This document shows, piece after piece, positions 1-8,053 of a stretch of 64,000 nt of DNA. The stretch's first letter is position 1. Each line of letters begins with the position of its first letter. Under the pieces are notes generated by a model. It did no database searches, was not told the origin of the DNA, and saw nothing but the letters and a program-made list of their open reading frames with translations. The stretch lies in NCBI GenBank assembly GCA_016744135.1, contig JADGEX010000001.1, forward strand, positions 1,809,029 through 1,873,028, given 5' to 3'. The stretch comes from Pseudodesulfovibrio sp. GTDB lineage: Bacteria > Desulfobacterota > Desulfovibrionia > Desulfovibrionales > Desulfovibrionaceae. A program made the position numbers and the translations under genes.

Positions 1-160
1 GCCCGTCGCTGTAAGATGTTTTTGGGTGTAGGTGTTCATCTTTGATTCTAAGTTCTTCGATATCACACATGTTTTTTGAATCTTCATGTCATCGTGACCA
101 GTTTTTTCCATCATAAGTATTCGCTTTTGATTCCAAGCTCTTCGTTATCCATAGAGGGCC

Positions 161-182
161 TTGGGGTGCTCCAGCACCCCAA
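161..182. repeat. Perfect hairpin of R1 (left)
   Basis: Ten-base arms TTGGGGTGCT and AGCACCCCAA with a CC loop. The same hairpin is present at 54618-54639 in the other R1 copy with identical sequence. It has no T-tract, so it is unlikely to be a simple terminator. Confidence 0.85.
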
Positions 183-493
183 CACCGCTCTCCCTCCGAA
201 GAAGATTTCTTCCCCGTCCAACCAGACGAAGACCGAACCCAGCCCTTGATTGGCGGCTTAGAAGCTGACCAATCGAAGGAGGCGGCTCTGATAGGGGAAT
301 TAGATAATTTATCTTAAACTAAGAGATAAAAGGAGAGGCAGGGCTTATACTTTTAATCGGGTGGAGCCGACTCGATTGGATCAGATTCTCGCCGCCGATC
401 ATGGGGGCGGCCAAACTAGCGCAAGCGACCTTTTTTGCTCCTTTTTTGGGCGCTGCCAAAAAAGAAGGCCCGCCCGGCAGGGCATGGAAAGCC

Positions 494-513
494 TTGGGTG
501 CTCCAGCACCCAA
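494..513. repeat. Perfect hairpin of R1 (right)
   Basis: Nine-base arms TTGGGTGCT and AGCACCCAA with a CC loop. The equivalent in copy B is at 54952-54971, where the loop is TC; the arms are identical. It is a shortened version of the left hairpin. Confidence 0.85.
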
Positions 514-655
514 CAATGACTCTCGCCAAAGGCGCATCTTCAATTCTTCATCCCCAAAAACAAAAAAAAATAACCTCAATCCAAACTCACAGATAGACAG
601 AACTCACAGGTATGATTATCCTTACTAAAACAAAAGAAACAACCGGAGGAAAAAT

Positions 656-1009
656 ATGAGCGATGACACCAACACCTGCAAGCAATGGCTGAACGAAGTC
701 AACTGGGATATGATCCACGAAGATGCCGTCACCCTGTATCTTGAATGGGGCAACAACAATTACCGTGATGCCATGCGTTCACCGGTGACCACCAGCGGCG
801 AATATTCCATCTATTTCGCCATCGACACATGGGAAAGCCCCAAGGTTGTCCTGATGAAGATGGACAACTACGGGTCCACCATCCTGTGTGCCAAAAAACT
901 GCCGGAAAACCTTGCCAAGGAACTGCACGAAGAGATCAAGGGCATCAAGGGCATCCTTGAACTGACACCGTCCATCAAGGAATGGCTCATGAAGGAACTT
1001 GAAGCATAA
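656..1009 (+). CDS. Small acidic protein, DVU0772-like family
   Basis: This is a 117-residue soluble protein with no signal peptide or membrane segment. It is rich in Asp, Glu and Trp and has a predicted helical C-terminal half (PENLAKELHEEIKGIKGILE). The start is supported by a GGAGGAAAAAT ribosome binding site just upstream. The sequence resembles a conserved Desulfovibrio family that I recall under the name of D. vulgaris DVU0772; no biochemical function is known to me. It stands alone between repeat R1 and a strong terminator, so it is probably monocistronic. The family assignment rests on memory and should be taken as tentative; that it is a real gene is well supported. Confidence 0.75.
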   Translation: MSDDTNTCKQWLNEVNWDMIHEDAVTLYLEWGNNNYRDAMRSPVTTSGEYSIYFAIDTWESPKVVLMKMDNYGSTILCAKKLPENLAKELHEEIKGIKGILELTPSIKEWLMKELEA

Positions 1010-1042
1010 AGTTCGCCCGCATTTCATTGAATCAAAAAGACA

Positions 1043-1076
1043 ACGGCCCGGCGCACTGAGTGCACCGGGCCGTTTT
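1043..1076. terminator. Bidirectional intrinsic terminator
   Basis: A 13-pair stem (ACGGCCCGGCGCA against TGCACCGGGCCGT, one G-U type mismatch) is followed by TTTTT on the plus strand. It lies between the convergent 656 gene and rnhA. The ACGGCCCG core recurs at 12396, 38978 and 49995. Confidence 0.85.
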
Positions 1077-1097
1077 TCATTCTTGATTGATATGGAA

Positions 1098-1583
1098 CTA
1101 TTCCATGCCTTCATCTTCCAGAAGATCACGACCTGATGCAGCGTTACGCGCCAGATCATCGACACGTTCATTGAACATATGACCAGAATGGCCCTTGACC
1201 CAATTAAAATTGACGTCCTGCTTCTCGATAAGTGGCATGAGACGGCGCCACAGATCCTGATTCTTGACCGGTTTCTTAGCGGCGGTTTTCCACCCATTGC
1301 GCTGCCAGTTCTTAAGCCACCCTTTGGTAATGGCCTGCTGGACATATTTTGAATCAGTCCACAGCTCTACCGAACAGGGACGACTCAATGCGCCCAAACC
1401 AATAATTACGGCAAGCAACTCCATACGGTTGTTGGTCGTTCTTTTGTAGCCTTGGGCGAACTCCTTGTAGTTGTCCGCTCCTTCGCCTTTGTATTCGCCA
1501 TAAATCATGACCGCGCCATATCCGCCGGGACCGGGATTTCCCAAGCAGGAGCCATCGGTATACATGGTGACTCGCTCATTCAC
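1098..1583 (-). CDS. rnhA: Ribonuclease HI
   Basis: RNase HI cleaves the RNA strand of RNA-DNA hybrids such as primers and R-loops. At 161 residues it is close to the E. coli length (155). The four catalytic acids are visible: Asp10 in YTDGS, Glu55 in NNRMEL, Asp77 in WTDSKY and Asp142 in NERVDDLA; His132 in KGHSGH corresponds to the catalytic-loop His. The chosen start is a GTG with AGGAGACC seven bases upstream. It overlaps the end of the upstream membrane-protein gene by 8 bases, so it is the last gene of a minus-strand operon that begins at the ykgJ-like gene. It ends at the bidirectional terminator at 1043-1076. Confidence 0.97.
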   Translation of the reverse strand: MNERVTMYTDGSCLGNPGPGGYGAVMIYGEYKGEGADNYKEFAQGYKRTTNNRMELLAVIIGLGALSRPCSVELWTDSKYVQQAITKGWLKNWQRNGWKTAAKKPVKNQDLWRRLMPLIEKQDVNFNWVKGHSGHMFNERVDDLARNAASGRDLLEDEGME

Positions 1584-2091
1584 TGGCGGTCTCCTCTTTT
1601 TTCAATTGTTCGAGTTTCTTGTAGATTTCCATCAACACTTCCTGAATGGCCATGGGCCAATCGCCTTCCTGAAAAGACGGTAGCAGGAACGTTGTTTTAA
1701 GCGATTCGATAAAGTCTTTGCCGAGCGCCTGTCGCATCATGGGCGGAAACCGCAATTTGACCTCATTAATAGACGGGGCCAAACCCATATACATGGTTTT
1801 GCCATCCAGCTCAGGCATCACGAAATCGCCGCCGTAAATTTGAATCTTGCAATCCATGCCGTATTCTTCACGTAGAGACCGAGTGAATGACACAATAAAT
1901 TTCTTTTGTGTCTTGTCCAAAGTCTTAGTCTCGTCATAAACCGCGCCCTCCTGATTAAGGACGTCCACCACATGCTTGTTGTTCATGTAGAAGGCCCAGA
2001 TCACGGCCGCAAAGACCAGCACTAATGCCAAGGACCGAAACATCTTCTCTTTCGGCGACTCGCCGTGCACTCTGGGGATCTTGATTCGCAT
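1576..2091 (-). CDS. TPM-domain-like membrane-anchored protein
   Basis: This 171-residue protein has a basic N-terminus, one membrane segment (about residues 18-36, SLALVLVFAAVIWAFYM), then an exported-looking domain of about 130 residues. That domain opens with VYDETKTLDKTQKKFI and SLREEYGMDCKIQIYGG, which resembles the opening of TPM (TLP18.3/Psb32/MOLO-1) domains, where an acid-rich loop precedes a long helix and a beta strand. The usual TPM tail of Gly repeats is absent. The role is unknown; family members act in photosystem repair or as membrane phosphatase-like factors. The ATG at 2091 is preferred to an in-frame GTG at 2097. It overlaps rnhA and follows the ABC permease by 45 bases. 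Confidence 0.6.
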   Translation of the reverse strand: MRIKIPRVHGESPKEKMFRSLALVLVFAAVIWAFYMNNKHVVDVLNQEGAVYDETKTLDKTQKKFIVSFTRSLREEYGMDCKIQIYGGDFVMPELDGKTMYMGLAPSINEVKLRFPPMMRQALGKDFIESLKTTFLLPSFQEGDWPMAIQEVLMEIYKKLEQLKKEETASE

Positions 2092-2136
2092 ATGCACTCT
2101 CTACCGTGAGGTCGCTTTTCGTGCAAGCCCGACGGC

Positions 2137-3366
2137 TTACCCTTCGCCTCGCAACGCCTGAATCGGGTCAAGTCCTGCTGCCTGCTTTGCAGGCTTCAAA
2201 CCAAAGATCAATCCAACCGCTTGCGATCCGGCCAAGGCCATGAAAAACGCCTTCCATGAAAATTGAATCGTCAAAATATCCAACCGCGAAAGGAATTGGC
2301 CCAATCCTAATCCAAGGAACAGCCCAAGCACACCCCCAAGCATAGTCAACGCACAAGCCTCCACCAGGAACTGGCCCAGAATAGCAGAATTGCGTGCACC
2401 CATGGCCTTTTTCAACCCGATCTCCTCGGCGCGTTCACTCACTGAAATGGAAAAGAGATTGGCAAGCACGAATCCACCGACAAGCATGGCGATACCTGCG
2501 GTCACACCCAAAAAGATCGTCAGCCCGCCTTTAAACATAGACAAGAACTGCAAAACTTCATCAGCCGTCAGAATGGAAAAATCGTCGTCATCTTCAGGTG
2601 CCAAATGATGCAGATTCCGCAGCAGAGAACGCAGATTCTCGGTATGCGCCTCCATATAATCCGGCTCATAAAACTTCACCCGCAATGCACGAAAATATTT
2701 CCGGTCCATATTATATCGCTGCACCAATGTCGCCAACGGCACGATAATACGGTTGTCGATGTCACCACCTCCGCCCGAGGCGAACCCTCGGTAGGACAGT
2801 TTACCCACCACCTGAAACGGAATATCACTGATGTAGATAACTTTGCCGACCGGCGATTCATTGCCAAACAATTCCCGCGACGGCTTATCTCCCAACAGAG
2901 CAATCTTCGCGCCCGTGGCATCATCCTCAGCCGTAATATCGCGGCCCTCGGCCAGCGGCCAGTTCCATGCGGACGCATATTTCTCGGTCGTCCCGATAAT
3001 GCGGACGTTCTGATAATTCTTGTTGCCGACCTTGACCGTCTGCCCAAACTTGGCACGCATGGGCACGACCTGATACGCACCCGGCAGCGAGTCCCGAATC
3101 CGTTGCGCATCCTCCCGACTCAAGGTCAATGTACGCATACCCACGGCCCGCTGCTTGAAATTGCCACCAAACACCAACGCCGAGTCCGGCCCGAACATCT
3201 CAACAATTTCCACGGCCTTTCTGTTCGCGCCATCAACCGCCGTCACGATCAACGTCAAACTCGCAATGCCAAACGCAACCCCCAAAATCACGAAAAAAGA
3301 TCGGAGCTTAAAAGCCCACACAGCCTCAAACCCCATACTTATTATTCGTGCTACGAGTCGTATCAT
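2137..3366 (-). CDS. MacB/FtsX-type ABC transporter permease
   Basis: This 409-residue protein has the MacB-permease layout: a TM helix near residues 17-40 (RSFFVILGVAFGIASLTLI), a periplasmic MacB_PCD domain of about 230 residues, then three TM helices in the FtsX domain near 275-405. The segment VSERAEEIGLKKAMGARNSA is the typical cytoplasmic coupling loop. A reading frame extends upstream to 3465, but ATG 3366 has a GGAGG eight bases before it and starts the natural IRLVARI sequence, so I chose that. It acts with the ATPase at 3679 and the adaptor at 4392 as a tripartite efflux-type or lipoprotein-handling exporter. Unusually, it is separated from the ATPase gene by 312 bases holding repeat R2 and a very long hairpin. 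Confidence 0.9.
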   Translation of the reverse strand: MIRLVARIISMGFEAVWAFKLRSFFVILGVAFGIASLTLIVTAVDGANRKAVEIVEMFGPDSALVFGGNFKQRAVGMRTLTLSREDAQRIRDSLPGAYQVVPMRAKFGQTVKVGNKNYQNVRIIGTTEKYASAWNWPLAEGRDITAEDDATGAKIALLGDKPSRELFGNESPVGKVIYISDIPFQVVGKLSYRGFASGGGGDIDNRIIVPLATLVQRYNMDRKYFRALRVKFYEPDYMEAHTENLRSLLRNLHHLAPEDDDDFSILTADEVLQFLSMFKGGLTIFLGVTAGIAMLVGGFVLANLFSISVSERAEEIGLKKAMGARNSAILGQFLVEACALTMLGGVLGLFLGLGLGQFLSRLDILTIQFSWKAFFMALAGSQAVGLIFGLKPAKQAAGLDPIQALRGEG

Positions 3367-3382
3367 TGCAAGTGCCTCCGGC

Positions 3383-3442
3383 GGCTGGGGGAAGGGGAGA
3401 AAAAACCCTTTGAAAAGGGTCTTTTCTCCCCTTCCCCCAGCC
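3383..3442. repeat. 29-bp near-perfect hairpin inside an operon
   Basis: The arms start GGCTGGGGGAAGGGGAG and end CTCCCCTTCCCCCAGCC, run 29 bases each with a single mismatch, and enclose a loop of about two bases. It sits 16 bases upstream of the permease start and forms the left part of R2 copy A. On the minus strand it would form in the mRNA just before the permease ribosome binding site, so it could attenuate or stabilise the transcript. That effect is inference. Confidence 0.85.
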
Positions 3443-3650
3443 CCCCATCCCCTCTTTTTCCTCAACTTTTTATGTCGCTTCGCGAAGTAAAGGGAAATCG
3501 AAAGTCTATTCTATTTTACAAACATCAATCAAAATTTTTCATTTCAGGGAGCCACCACATCACACGCCCTCACCGCAGGCGACCCAAAAAGTTTTGGAGA
3601 GTCCAAAGAACCTTTTTCAAAAAGTTCTCTGGTCCCACTGAAAGCGACCG
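3436..3650. repeat. Dispersed repeat R2, copy A
   Basis: Three modules match 14421-14587 in the same order and orientation: CCCCCAGCCCCCCATCC at 3434, then CTTTTTATGTCGCTTCGCG near 3464, then a block from about 3586 to 3645 containing GGAGAGTCC, a hairpin (3603-3632) and GGTCCCACTGAAAG. The spacers between modules diverge. Intergenic blocks of this kind recur in Desulfovibrionaceae genomes as far as I recall. It fills most of the gap between the ATPase and permease genes. Confidence 0.75.
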
Positions 3651-3678
3651 CCGGTAGGCCCACCGGAGGCTCCCACTC

Positions 3679-4389
3679 CTAAACTCGTACATCCTCGACA
3701 ATACACCCATCGTGTAACCGGATAACTCGTCCGGCTTCCTTGGCAACCTCTTCGTCGTGCGTTACCAGCACAATGGTTTGTCCGGCTTCATGTACAGAAT
3801 GAAAAAGCTTCATGATCTCAGACGAAGTGGCGGAATCCAACTGCCCGGTCGGTTCGTCTGCGAGAATAATCTGCGGCTCGTTAAGCAACGCACGGGCCAT
3901 AGCCACTCGCTGCTGCTGACCACCGGAAAGTCGTGAAGGCTTAAAATCCATACGATCAGCCAACCCAATCTGCTCCATGAGCACACCGGCCCGAGCGAGC
4001 AACTCGGCTCGCGGCTTGCCAGAATACAATCCGGGCAGGATGACGTTCTCCAAGGCCGTGGCATAGGGAATAAGATAAAAGGACTGGAACACAAACCCGA
4101 GGGATAAATTACGCAGATCAGACTGGGCATCGTCATCGAGAGAAGCGGCATCCCTGCCAAGCAGTCGGTAGACCCCGGCCGTGGGCCGATCGAGCAAACC
4201 AATTATGTGCAAAAGTGTGGACTTGCCGGAGCCGGACGTACCTTGCAAGGCAATGAATTCACCGGAATCAACATCGAGTGTGATGGACTTGAGCACCTCG
4301 ATACCCGACTCGGTATCACCGTTCTTTTTTTCTCCCTGCGGGAAAAAGGTCTTATTGATAGCATCAAGACTGATGGCCGGATGGGACAT
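3679..4389 (-). CDS. MacB/LolD-type ABC transporter ATP-binding protein
   Basis: This 236-residue ATPase powers the permease encoded downstream. Visible motifs are Walker A GTSGSGKST (about residues 50-58), a Q-loop FQSFYL, signature LSGGQQQRVAMARAL, Walker B IILADEPTG and the H-loop VTHDEE. The sequence is of the LolD/MacB ATPase class (o228 family), used by transporters that extrude substrates from the periplasm or membrane rather than import them. An insertion of about 15 residues near the N-terminus (QGEKKNGDTESG) is unusual for the class. It starts 2 bases after the stop of the adaptor gene, so the two are coupled. The substrate cannot be read from the sequence. Confidence 0.93.
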   Translation of the reverse strand: MSHPAISLDAINKTFFPQGEKKNGDTESGIEVLKSITLDVDSGEFIALQGTSGSGKSTLLHIIGLLDRPTAGVYRLLGRDAASLDDDAQSDLRNLSLGFVFQSFYLIPYATALENVILPGLYSGKPRAELLARAGVLMEQIGLADRMDFKPSRLSGGQQQRVAMARALLNEPQIILADEPTGQLDSATSSEIMKLFHSVHEAGQTIVLVTHDEEVAKEAGRVIRLHDGCIVEDVRV

Positions 4390-4391
4390 GC

Positions 4392-5480
4392 TTAAATCCC
4401 CTTCTTGCCGACCTTGGCACCGGGCAGAACAAGCTGAGTGGCTACGGTATCACCTTCGGAGAGACCATCGAGCACTTCACTCGTTTTCAAACCGACCAAA
4501 CCAAGCTTGGGAGAAACTTCTACAGGCTCGATCTGGGGATCATCTACACGAAAACAGACCTGACGATTCTTAACCCACTTAAGCGCAGTGTTGGGGACCG
4601 TCAAAACGTCCTTTTTTGTTTCCACGATGATTTTACACTGGGTGGTCATTTCCGGACGCAACCACTTGGATTGCTCTGGGGAAACCTTCACGAGAGTCCT
4701 ATAATATACGATATTATCCCGAACTTCCGGCTCGGGATAAATGCGGTCCACAGTTCCTTTGAAAACTTCGTTGCGAAAGGCGTCCACAGTGTAGCGAACG
4801 GATAAATCGTCAGCCACGCGACCAACGTCGGTTTCGTCCACATAAATCCACATTTCCAATTTGGTAGGATCAAGAACCGTAATCAGATTGGACACGGATA
4901 GGCCGGACACGATGGTCTCACCTTCCTGAGCCGCCACCTGACTGACCACACCATCAATGGGAGAATGGATCTTGGTGTAGGAAAGCTGAACTTCAAGAGT
5001 CCTAAGCTTGGCACGAGAAGAGGCCACACTGTGCCGAGCCATTTCCGCGTCCTGATAGGCAATATCTAACGAATCCTGTGCTTCAAGCTTCTGCTTCACC
5101 AAAGAACGCTTTCTGGGCAGATTCTTCTGCATGTATTCAAGCTTGGCCTGTGACAAATTGAGATTGGCACGGGCTTCGGCAATACGGGAACGCAGTTCTC
5201 GGGAATCAATTTCGGCGATGAGGTCACCTTTTTTGACAAGGTCCCCTACCTTAACGGGAACAGAATCGAGTACACCAGTGGCCTGAGCACCAATCTTAAC
5301 CTGTGCGCCGACCTGCGCCTTGACGATGCCGGTGGCCTCAAGAACTTTTGAGACATCACCCCGCTGGACAGTGGCGGTCTTGATGATCTTGACCTTACCT
5401 TTGGATTGCCCTGCATTGAAATACCAAACACCCCCGCCGGTCAGAAGGGCGGCAATGAGAATGAATATGAACTTTTTCAT
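4392..5480 (-). CDS. MacA-like periplasmic adaptor (membrane fusion protein)
   Basis: This 362-residue protein has an N-terminal signal anchor (residues 4-20, FIFILIAALLTGGGVWYF), a lipoyl/barrel-sandwich half-motif (TGIVKAQVGAQVKIGAQATG), a coiled-coil hairpin at about 90-165, the second half-motif (IHSPIDGVVSQ) and beta-barrel and membrane-proximal domains. This is the HlyD/MacA family that links an inner-membrane ABC transporter to an outer-membrane channel. Its start overlaps the stop of the ykgJ-like gene by 4 bases (ATGA), and the ATPase follows directly. No outer-membrane TolC-like gene is in the window, so the channel must be encoded elsewhere. Confidence 0.93.
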   Translation of the reverse strand: MKKFIFILIAALLTGGGVWYFNAGQSKGKVKIIKTATVQRGDVSKVLEATGIVKAQVGAQVKIGAQATGVLDSVPVKVGDLVKKGDLIAEIDSRELRSRIAEARANLNLSQAKLEYMQKNLPRKRSLVKQKLEAQDSLDIAYQDAEMARHSVASSRAKLRTLEVQLSYTKIHSPIDGVVSQVAAQEGETIVSGLSVSNLITVLDPTKLEMWIYVDETDVGRVADDLSVRYTVDAFRNEVFKGTVDRIYPEPEVRDNIVYYRTLVKVSPEQSKWLRPEMTTQCKIIVETKKDVLTVPNTALKWVKNRQVCFRVDDPQIEPVEVSPKLGLVGLKTSEVLDGLSEGDTVATQLVLPGAKVGKKGI

Positions 5481-5962
5481 AATTTTCGCTTGTCTTTATC
5501 TTGTTCTATCTGTCCTTGGAGCACATCCGTAAACCGAGACTCTCCCCATGATTTACGCCGCATGAAAACGTCACGAAAGGTCACAGCCTTGAAGGAGTAT
5601 CCACAGTCATCACGCAACCAACCGCCGTGGTAATATAACGACTTGGCCGGGTAATTACTACATAAAGCAGGCCGAGATTCATAATCAGTGCAAATATTGT
5701 CGTTGCCAAGCTTTGAACAATTAAAAACGAGGACACCGAATTCATCCTGCCTGACAATACGAAAACATTCATGCAACGGATCGGACTGACAAAGTGCTCG
5801 AAACTGTTTTTCCGTTTTCAAAAACCGGCCAGCATCTTTGAGCAGAATACCTCGGCAACACTTACCGCACATTCGGCATTGGCCCACGACTTCTACATCA
5901 CGTTTCAGAACAAATGATCGGAAACGACGAAACAAACCTGTCAAAAATTTTACCATCGACAT
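5477..5962 (-). CDS. YkgJ-family cysteine-cluster protein
   Basis: This 161-residue protein belongs to the UPF0153/YkgJ family, thought to bind Zn or an Fe-S cluster through eight conserved Cys. The pattern is clear: CRMCGKCCRG near residues 28-37, a central CSKLGNDNICTDYESRPALC and a later DDCGY. A basic N-terminal stretch precedes the cluster. It is the first gene of the run ykgJ-like, macA-like, ATPase, permease, TPM-like, rnhA, with ATGA overlap to the adaptor gene. No function in the exporter is known, so linkage may be incidental. It is divergent from hflK across about 130 bases that must hold both promoters. Confidence 0.88.
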   Translation of the reverse strand: MSMVKFLTGLFRRFRSFVLKRDVEVVGQCRMCGKCCRGILLKDAGRFLKTEKQFRALCQSDPLHECFRIVRQDEFGVLVFNCSKLGNDNICTDYESRPALCSNYPAKSLYYHGGWLRDDCGYSFKAVTFRDVFMRRKSWGESRFTDVLQGQIEQDKDKRKL

Positions 5963-6091
5963 CTATATATTTCCTGTTTTTTCATATGAAATATACCCCA
6001 TACTCAAGCAGATATATGTTCGCCTAAAATACGTCGTTTTTTGCATGACTGCCTTGACCTGCCTTCGCAATGTGCCTACTTGTGAACTATT

Positions 6092-7165
6092 ATGAATTGG
6101 GATTGGGAAAAATTACAAAAGCAGCAACAGGGGCGCCCGGGCGGAAAACCGCCGAACTTTGATGATTTCCAGGATCAACTTGATAAATTCAAAAAATTCA
6201 ATTTGCCAAGCTGGAAATTCATCATACCAATTTTTATCGTTCTCTGGATCGCCAGCGGCTTCTATATCGTAGAACCCGATGAAGTGGGCGTGGTAAAACA
6301 GTTTGGACAATTTAACCGCATCACAACTGCGGGTCCGAATTACCACATTCCATTTCCTGTGGAAAGCGTACTGACGCCCAAGGTGACCCAGATCCGACGT
6401 ATTGAATTTGGTTTCCGCTCCGTGGGCACGGCGCGCAGCAACAACTTCCAACAAGGAGTCAGCCGAGAGGTCAAGGAAGAATCCCTGATGCTCACTGGCG
6501 ACGAAAACATCGTATCCGTACAGTTCATTGTTCAGTACATGATCAAAGACGCCGAGGAATACCTGTTCAACGTCAACGACCCCGAAAAAACCCTGGCTCA
6601 CGCAAGCGAAGCCGCCATGCGTGAAATCATCGGTAAAGGCAAAATCGATGATGCCCTGACCACAGGTAAACAGGAAATCCAAGCTGAAACACGCGTATTG
6701 ATGCAAAACATTCTGGACACGTACGAAACCGGCCTGTCCATCGTTGCTGTGCAGATGCAAAACGTTCATCCGCCCGCAGAAGTCGTGGACGCTTTTAAAG
6801 ATGTAGCCAGTGCTCGCGAGGACAAAAGCCGCTTCATCAACGAGGCCGAGGCTTACCAGCGCGATATTCTGCCCAATGCACGTGGTGAAGCCGCGCACAT
6901 CGTCAATGCAGCCCAGGCTTACAAGGAAGCCAAGATTCGCCAGTCCCAAGGTAATGCCGCGAGATTCCTGTCCGTGCTGACCGAATACAGCAAGGCCAAG
7001 GAAATTACCCGCAAACGCTTGTACCTTGAGACCGTGGAATCCGTCCTAGCCAACCCGGAAGTGGAAAAATTGATCATGTCCAGCGAGGCACTCAAGCAAT
7101 CCGTTCCCTACCTGCCCCTGGAGAAGCTGCCTAAAAAACAGGCCGCTCCCAAGGCAAAGCAATAA
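6092..7165 (+). CDS. hflK: HflK, membrane protease FtsH modulator subunit
   Basis: HflK and HflC form a large inner-membrane cage that encloses FtsH and modulates its proteolysis. The 357-residue protein has a Gly/Pro/Gln-rich cytoplasmic N-tail (QQQGRPGGKPPNFDDF), one membrane helix (about residues 44-62) and a band-7/SPFH domain beginning YIVEPDEVGVVKQFGQF, then a long helical segment rich in Ala and Glu (about 225-310). Gene order hflK-hflC with a 12-base gap is the standard arrangement. The start is ATG 6092, placed by the conserved MNWDWEKL opening. Confidence 0.95.
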   Translation: MNWDWEKLQKQQQGRPGGKPPNFDDFQDQLDKFKKFNLPSWKFIIPIFIVLWIASGFYIVEPDEVGVVKQFGQFNRITTAGPNYHIPFPVESVLTPKVTQIRRIEFGFRSVGTARSNNFQQGVSREVKEESLMLTGDENIVSVQFIVQYMIKDAEEYLFNVNDPEKTLAHASEAAMREIIGKGKIDDALTTGKQEIQAETRVLMQNILDTYETGLSIVAVQMQNVHPPAEVVDAFKDVASAREDKSRFINEAEAYQRDILPNARGEAAHIVNAAQAYKEAKIRQSQGNAARFLSVLTEYSKAKEITRKRLYLETVESVLANPEVEKLIMSSEALKQSVPYLPLEKLPKKQAAPKAKQ

Positions 7166-7177
7166 GGCAGGTTCACC

Positions 7178-8029
7178 ATGAAAAAAACTACCATACTCTT
7201 TAGTATACTGATTATTGTCGGCGCATTCGTGGTCACGTCAGCTGCCTTTACTGTTGACCAGACCCAATCCGCCATTGTCATTCAGCTCGGTCGTCCAGTT
7301 GGCAACCAAGCACTCGGCCCCGGGCTGCACTTCAAGCTACCTGTCATCCAAAATGTGGTATTCTTTGATGCCCGCATTCTGGACTTTGACGCCAGACCCG
7401 AAGAAATTACCACCACGGATAAGAAGTACATGAACGTGGACTCTTACACCAAGTGGCGAATCATCGACCCATTGACCTTCTACACCAAAGTGCGCACCAT
7501 TCAAGGTGCTCGGGCCAGACTGGACGACATCGTTCGTTCCCAGTTGCGCGTGGCTCTTGGTCGATACACCCTCATTGAGGTCGTATCCCACAAGCGTCAG
7601 GAAATCATGACTGCCGTCACTAAACGGTCCAAGGAACTGCTTCTGCCTTACGGCATTGACGTGATTGACGTACGCATTAAGCGTACCGACCTTCCTGCGG
7701 AAAACGCCCGTTCCATCTTCGGAAGGATGAAGGCTGAACGCGAACGTCAAGCCAAGCAATACAGATCGGAAGGGCGAGAAGCATCTGCCAGAATCAAGGC
7801 CACTGCCGACAAGGAAAGAACCATCATTTTGGCTGACGCAAACAAGCAGGCTGAAATTGTTCGAGGCAAGGGCGAAGCCCAGGCAACGAAAATTTACGCC
7901 GATGCTTTGAGCCAGTCTCCGGAGTTTTACGAGTTCACTAGAAGCTTGGAAGCGTACCGCAAAGGATTTAACAAAAATTCCCGGTTTATAATGACACCGG
8001 AAAGTCCCTTCCTAAAGTACATGCAATAA
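7178..8029 (+). CDS. hflC: HflC, membrane protease FtsH modulator subunit
   Basis: This is the partner of HflK in the FtsH-associated SPFH cage. The 283-residue protein has an N-terminal membrane helix (residues 5-24), the SPFH opening VDQTQSAIVIQLGRPVG, the family hallmark YTKWRIIDP and the ERERQAKQYRSEGREASARI helix that forms the cage wall. The C-terminus ends at FLKYM, typical of the family. It is co-transcribed with hflK and ends at the terminator at 8054-8096. Confidence 0.95.
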   Translation: MKKTTILFSILIIVGAFVVTSAAFTVDQTQSAIVIQLGRPVGNQALGPGLHFKLPVIQNVVFFDARILDFDARPEEITTTDKKYMNVDSYTKWRIIDPLTFYTKVRTIQGARARLDDIVRSQLRVALGRYTLIEVVSHKRQEIMTAVTKRSKELLLPYGIDVIDVRIKRTDLPAENARSIFGRMKAERERQAKQYRSEGREASARIKATADKERTIILADANKQAEIVRGKGEAQATKIYADALSQSPEFYEFTRSLEAYRKGFNKNSRFIMTPESPFLKYMQ

Positions 8030-8053
8030 CATACTGTTTTAGTCCGCAATTTT

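Larger units (their letters stand above)
1..542. repeat. Dispersed repeat R1, copy A (left end cut by window)
   Basis: This stretch matches 54443-55000 along nearly its whole length in the same orientation. The window starts inside the repeat, so its true left end is unknown. It holds two perfect hairpins of related sequence (161-182 with arms TTGGGGTGCT/AGCACCCCAA, and 494-513 with arms TTGGGTGCT/AGCACCCAA) about 310 bases apart, followed by related CTCTCC/CTCTCG segments. A shorter sub-repeat around TTGATTCnAAGnTCTTCG occurs at about 45-62 and 129-145. Short reading frames cross it on both strands, but none has a convincing start and ribosome binding site. Nothing else is seen in 1-655 except the ribosome binding site of the next gene. 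Confidence 0.85.

Noticed and set aside
2605-3657. 350-residue plus-strand frame across the MacB-type permease and R2
   Set aside because: It is antisense to a typical permease and runs through a repeat.
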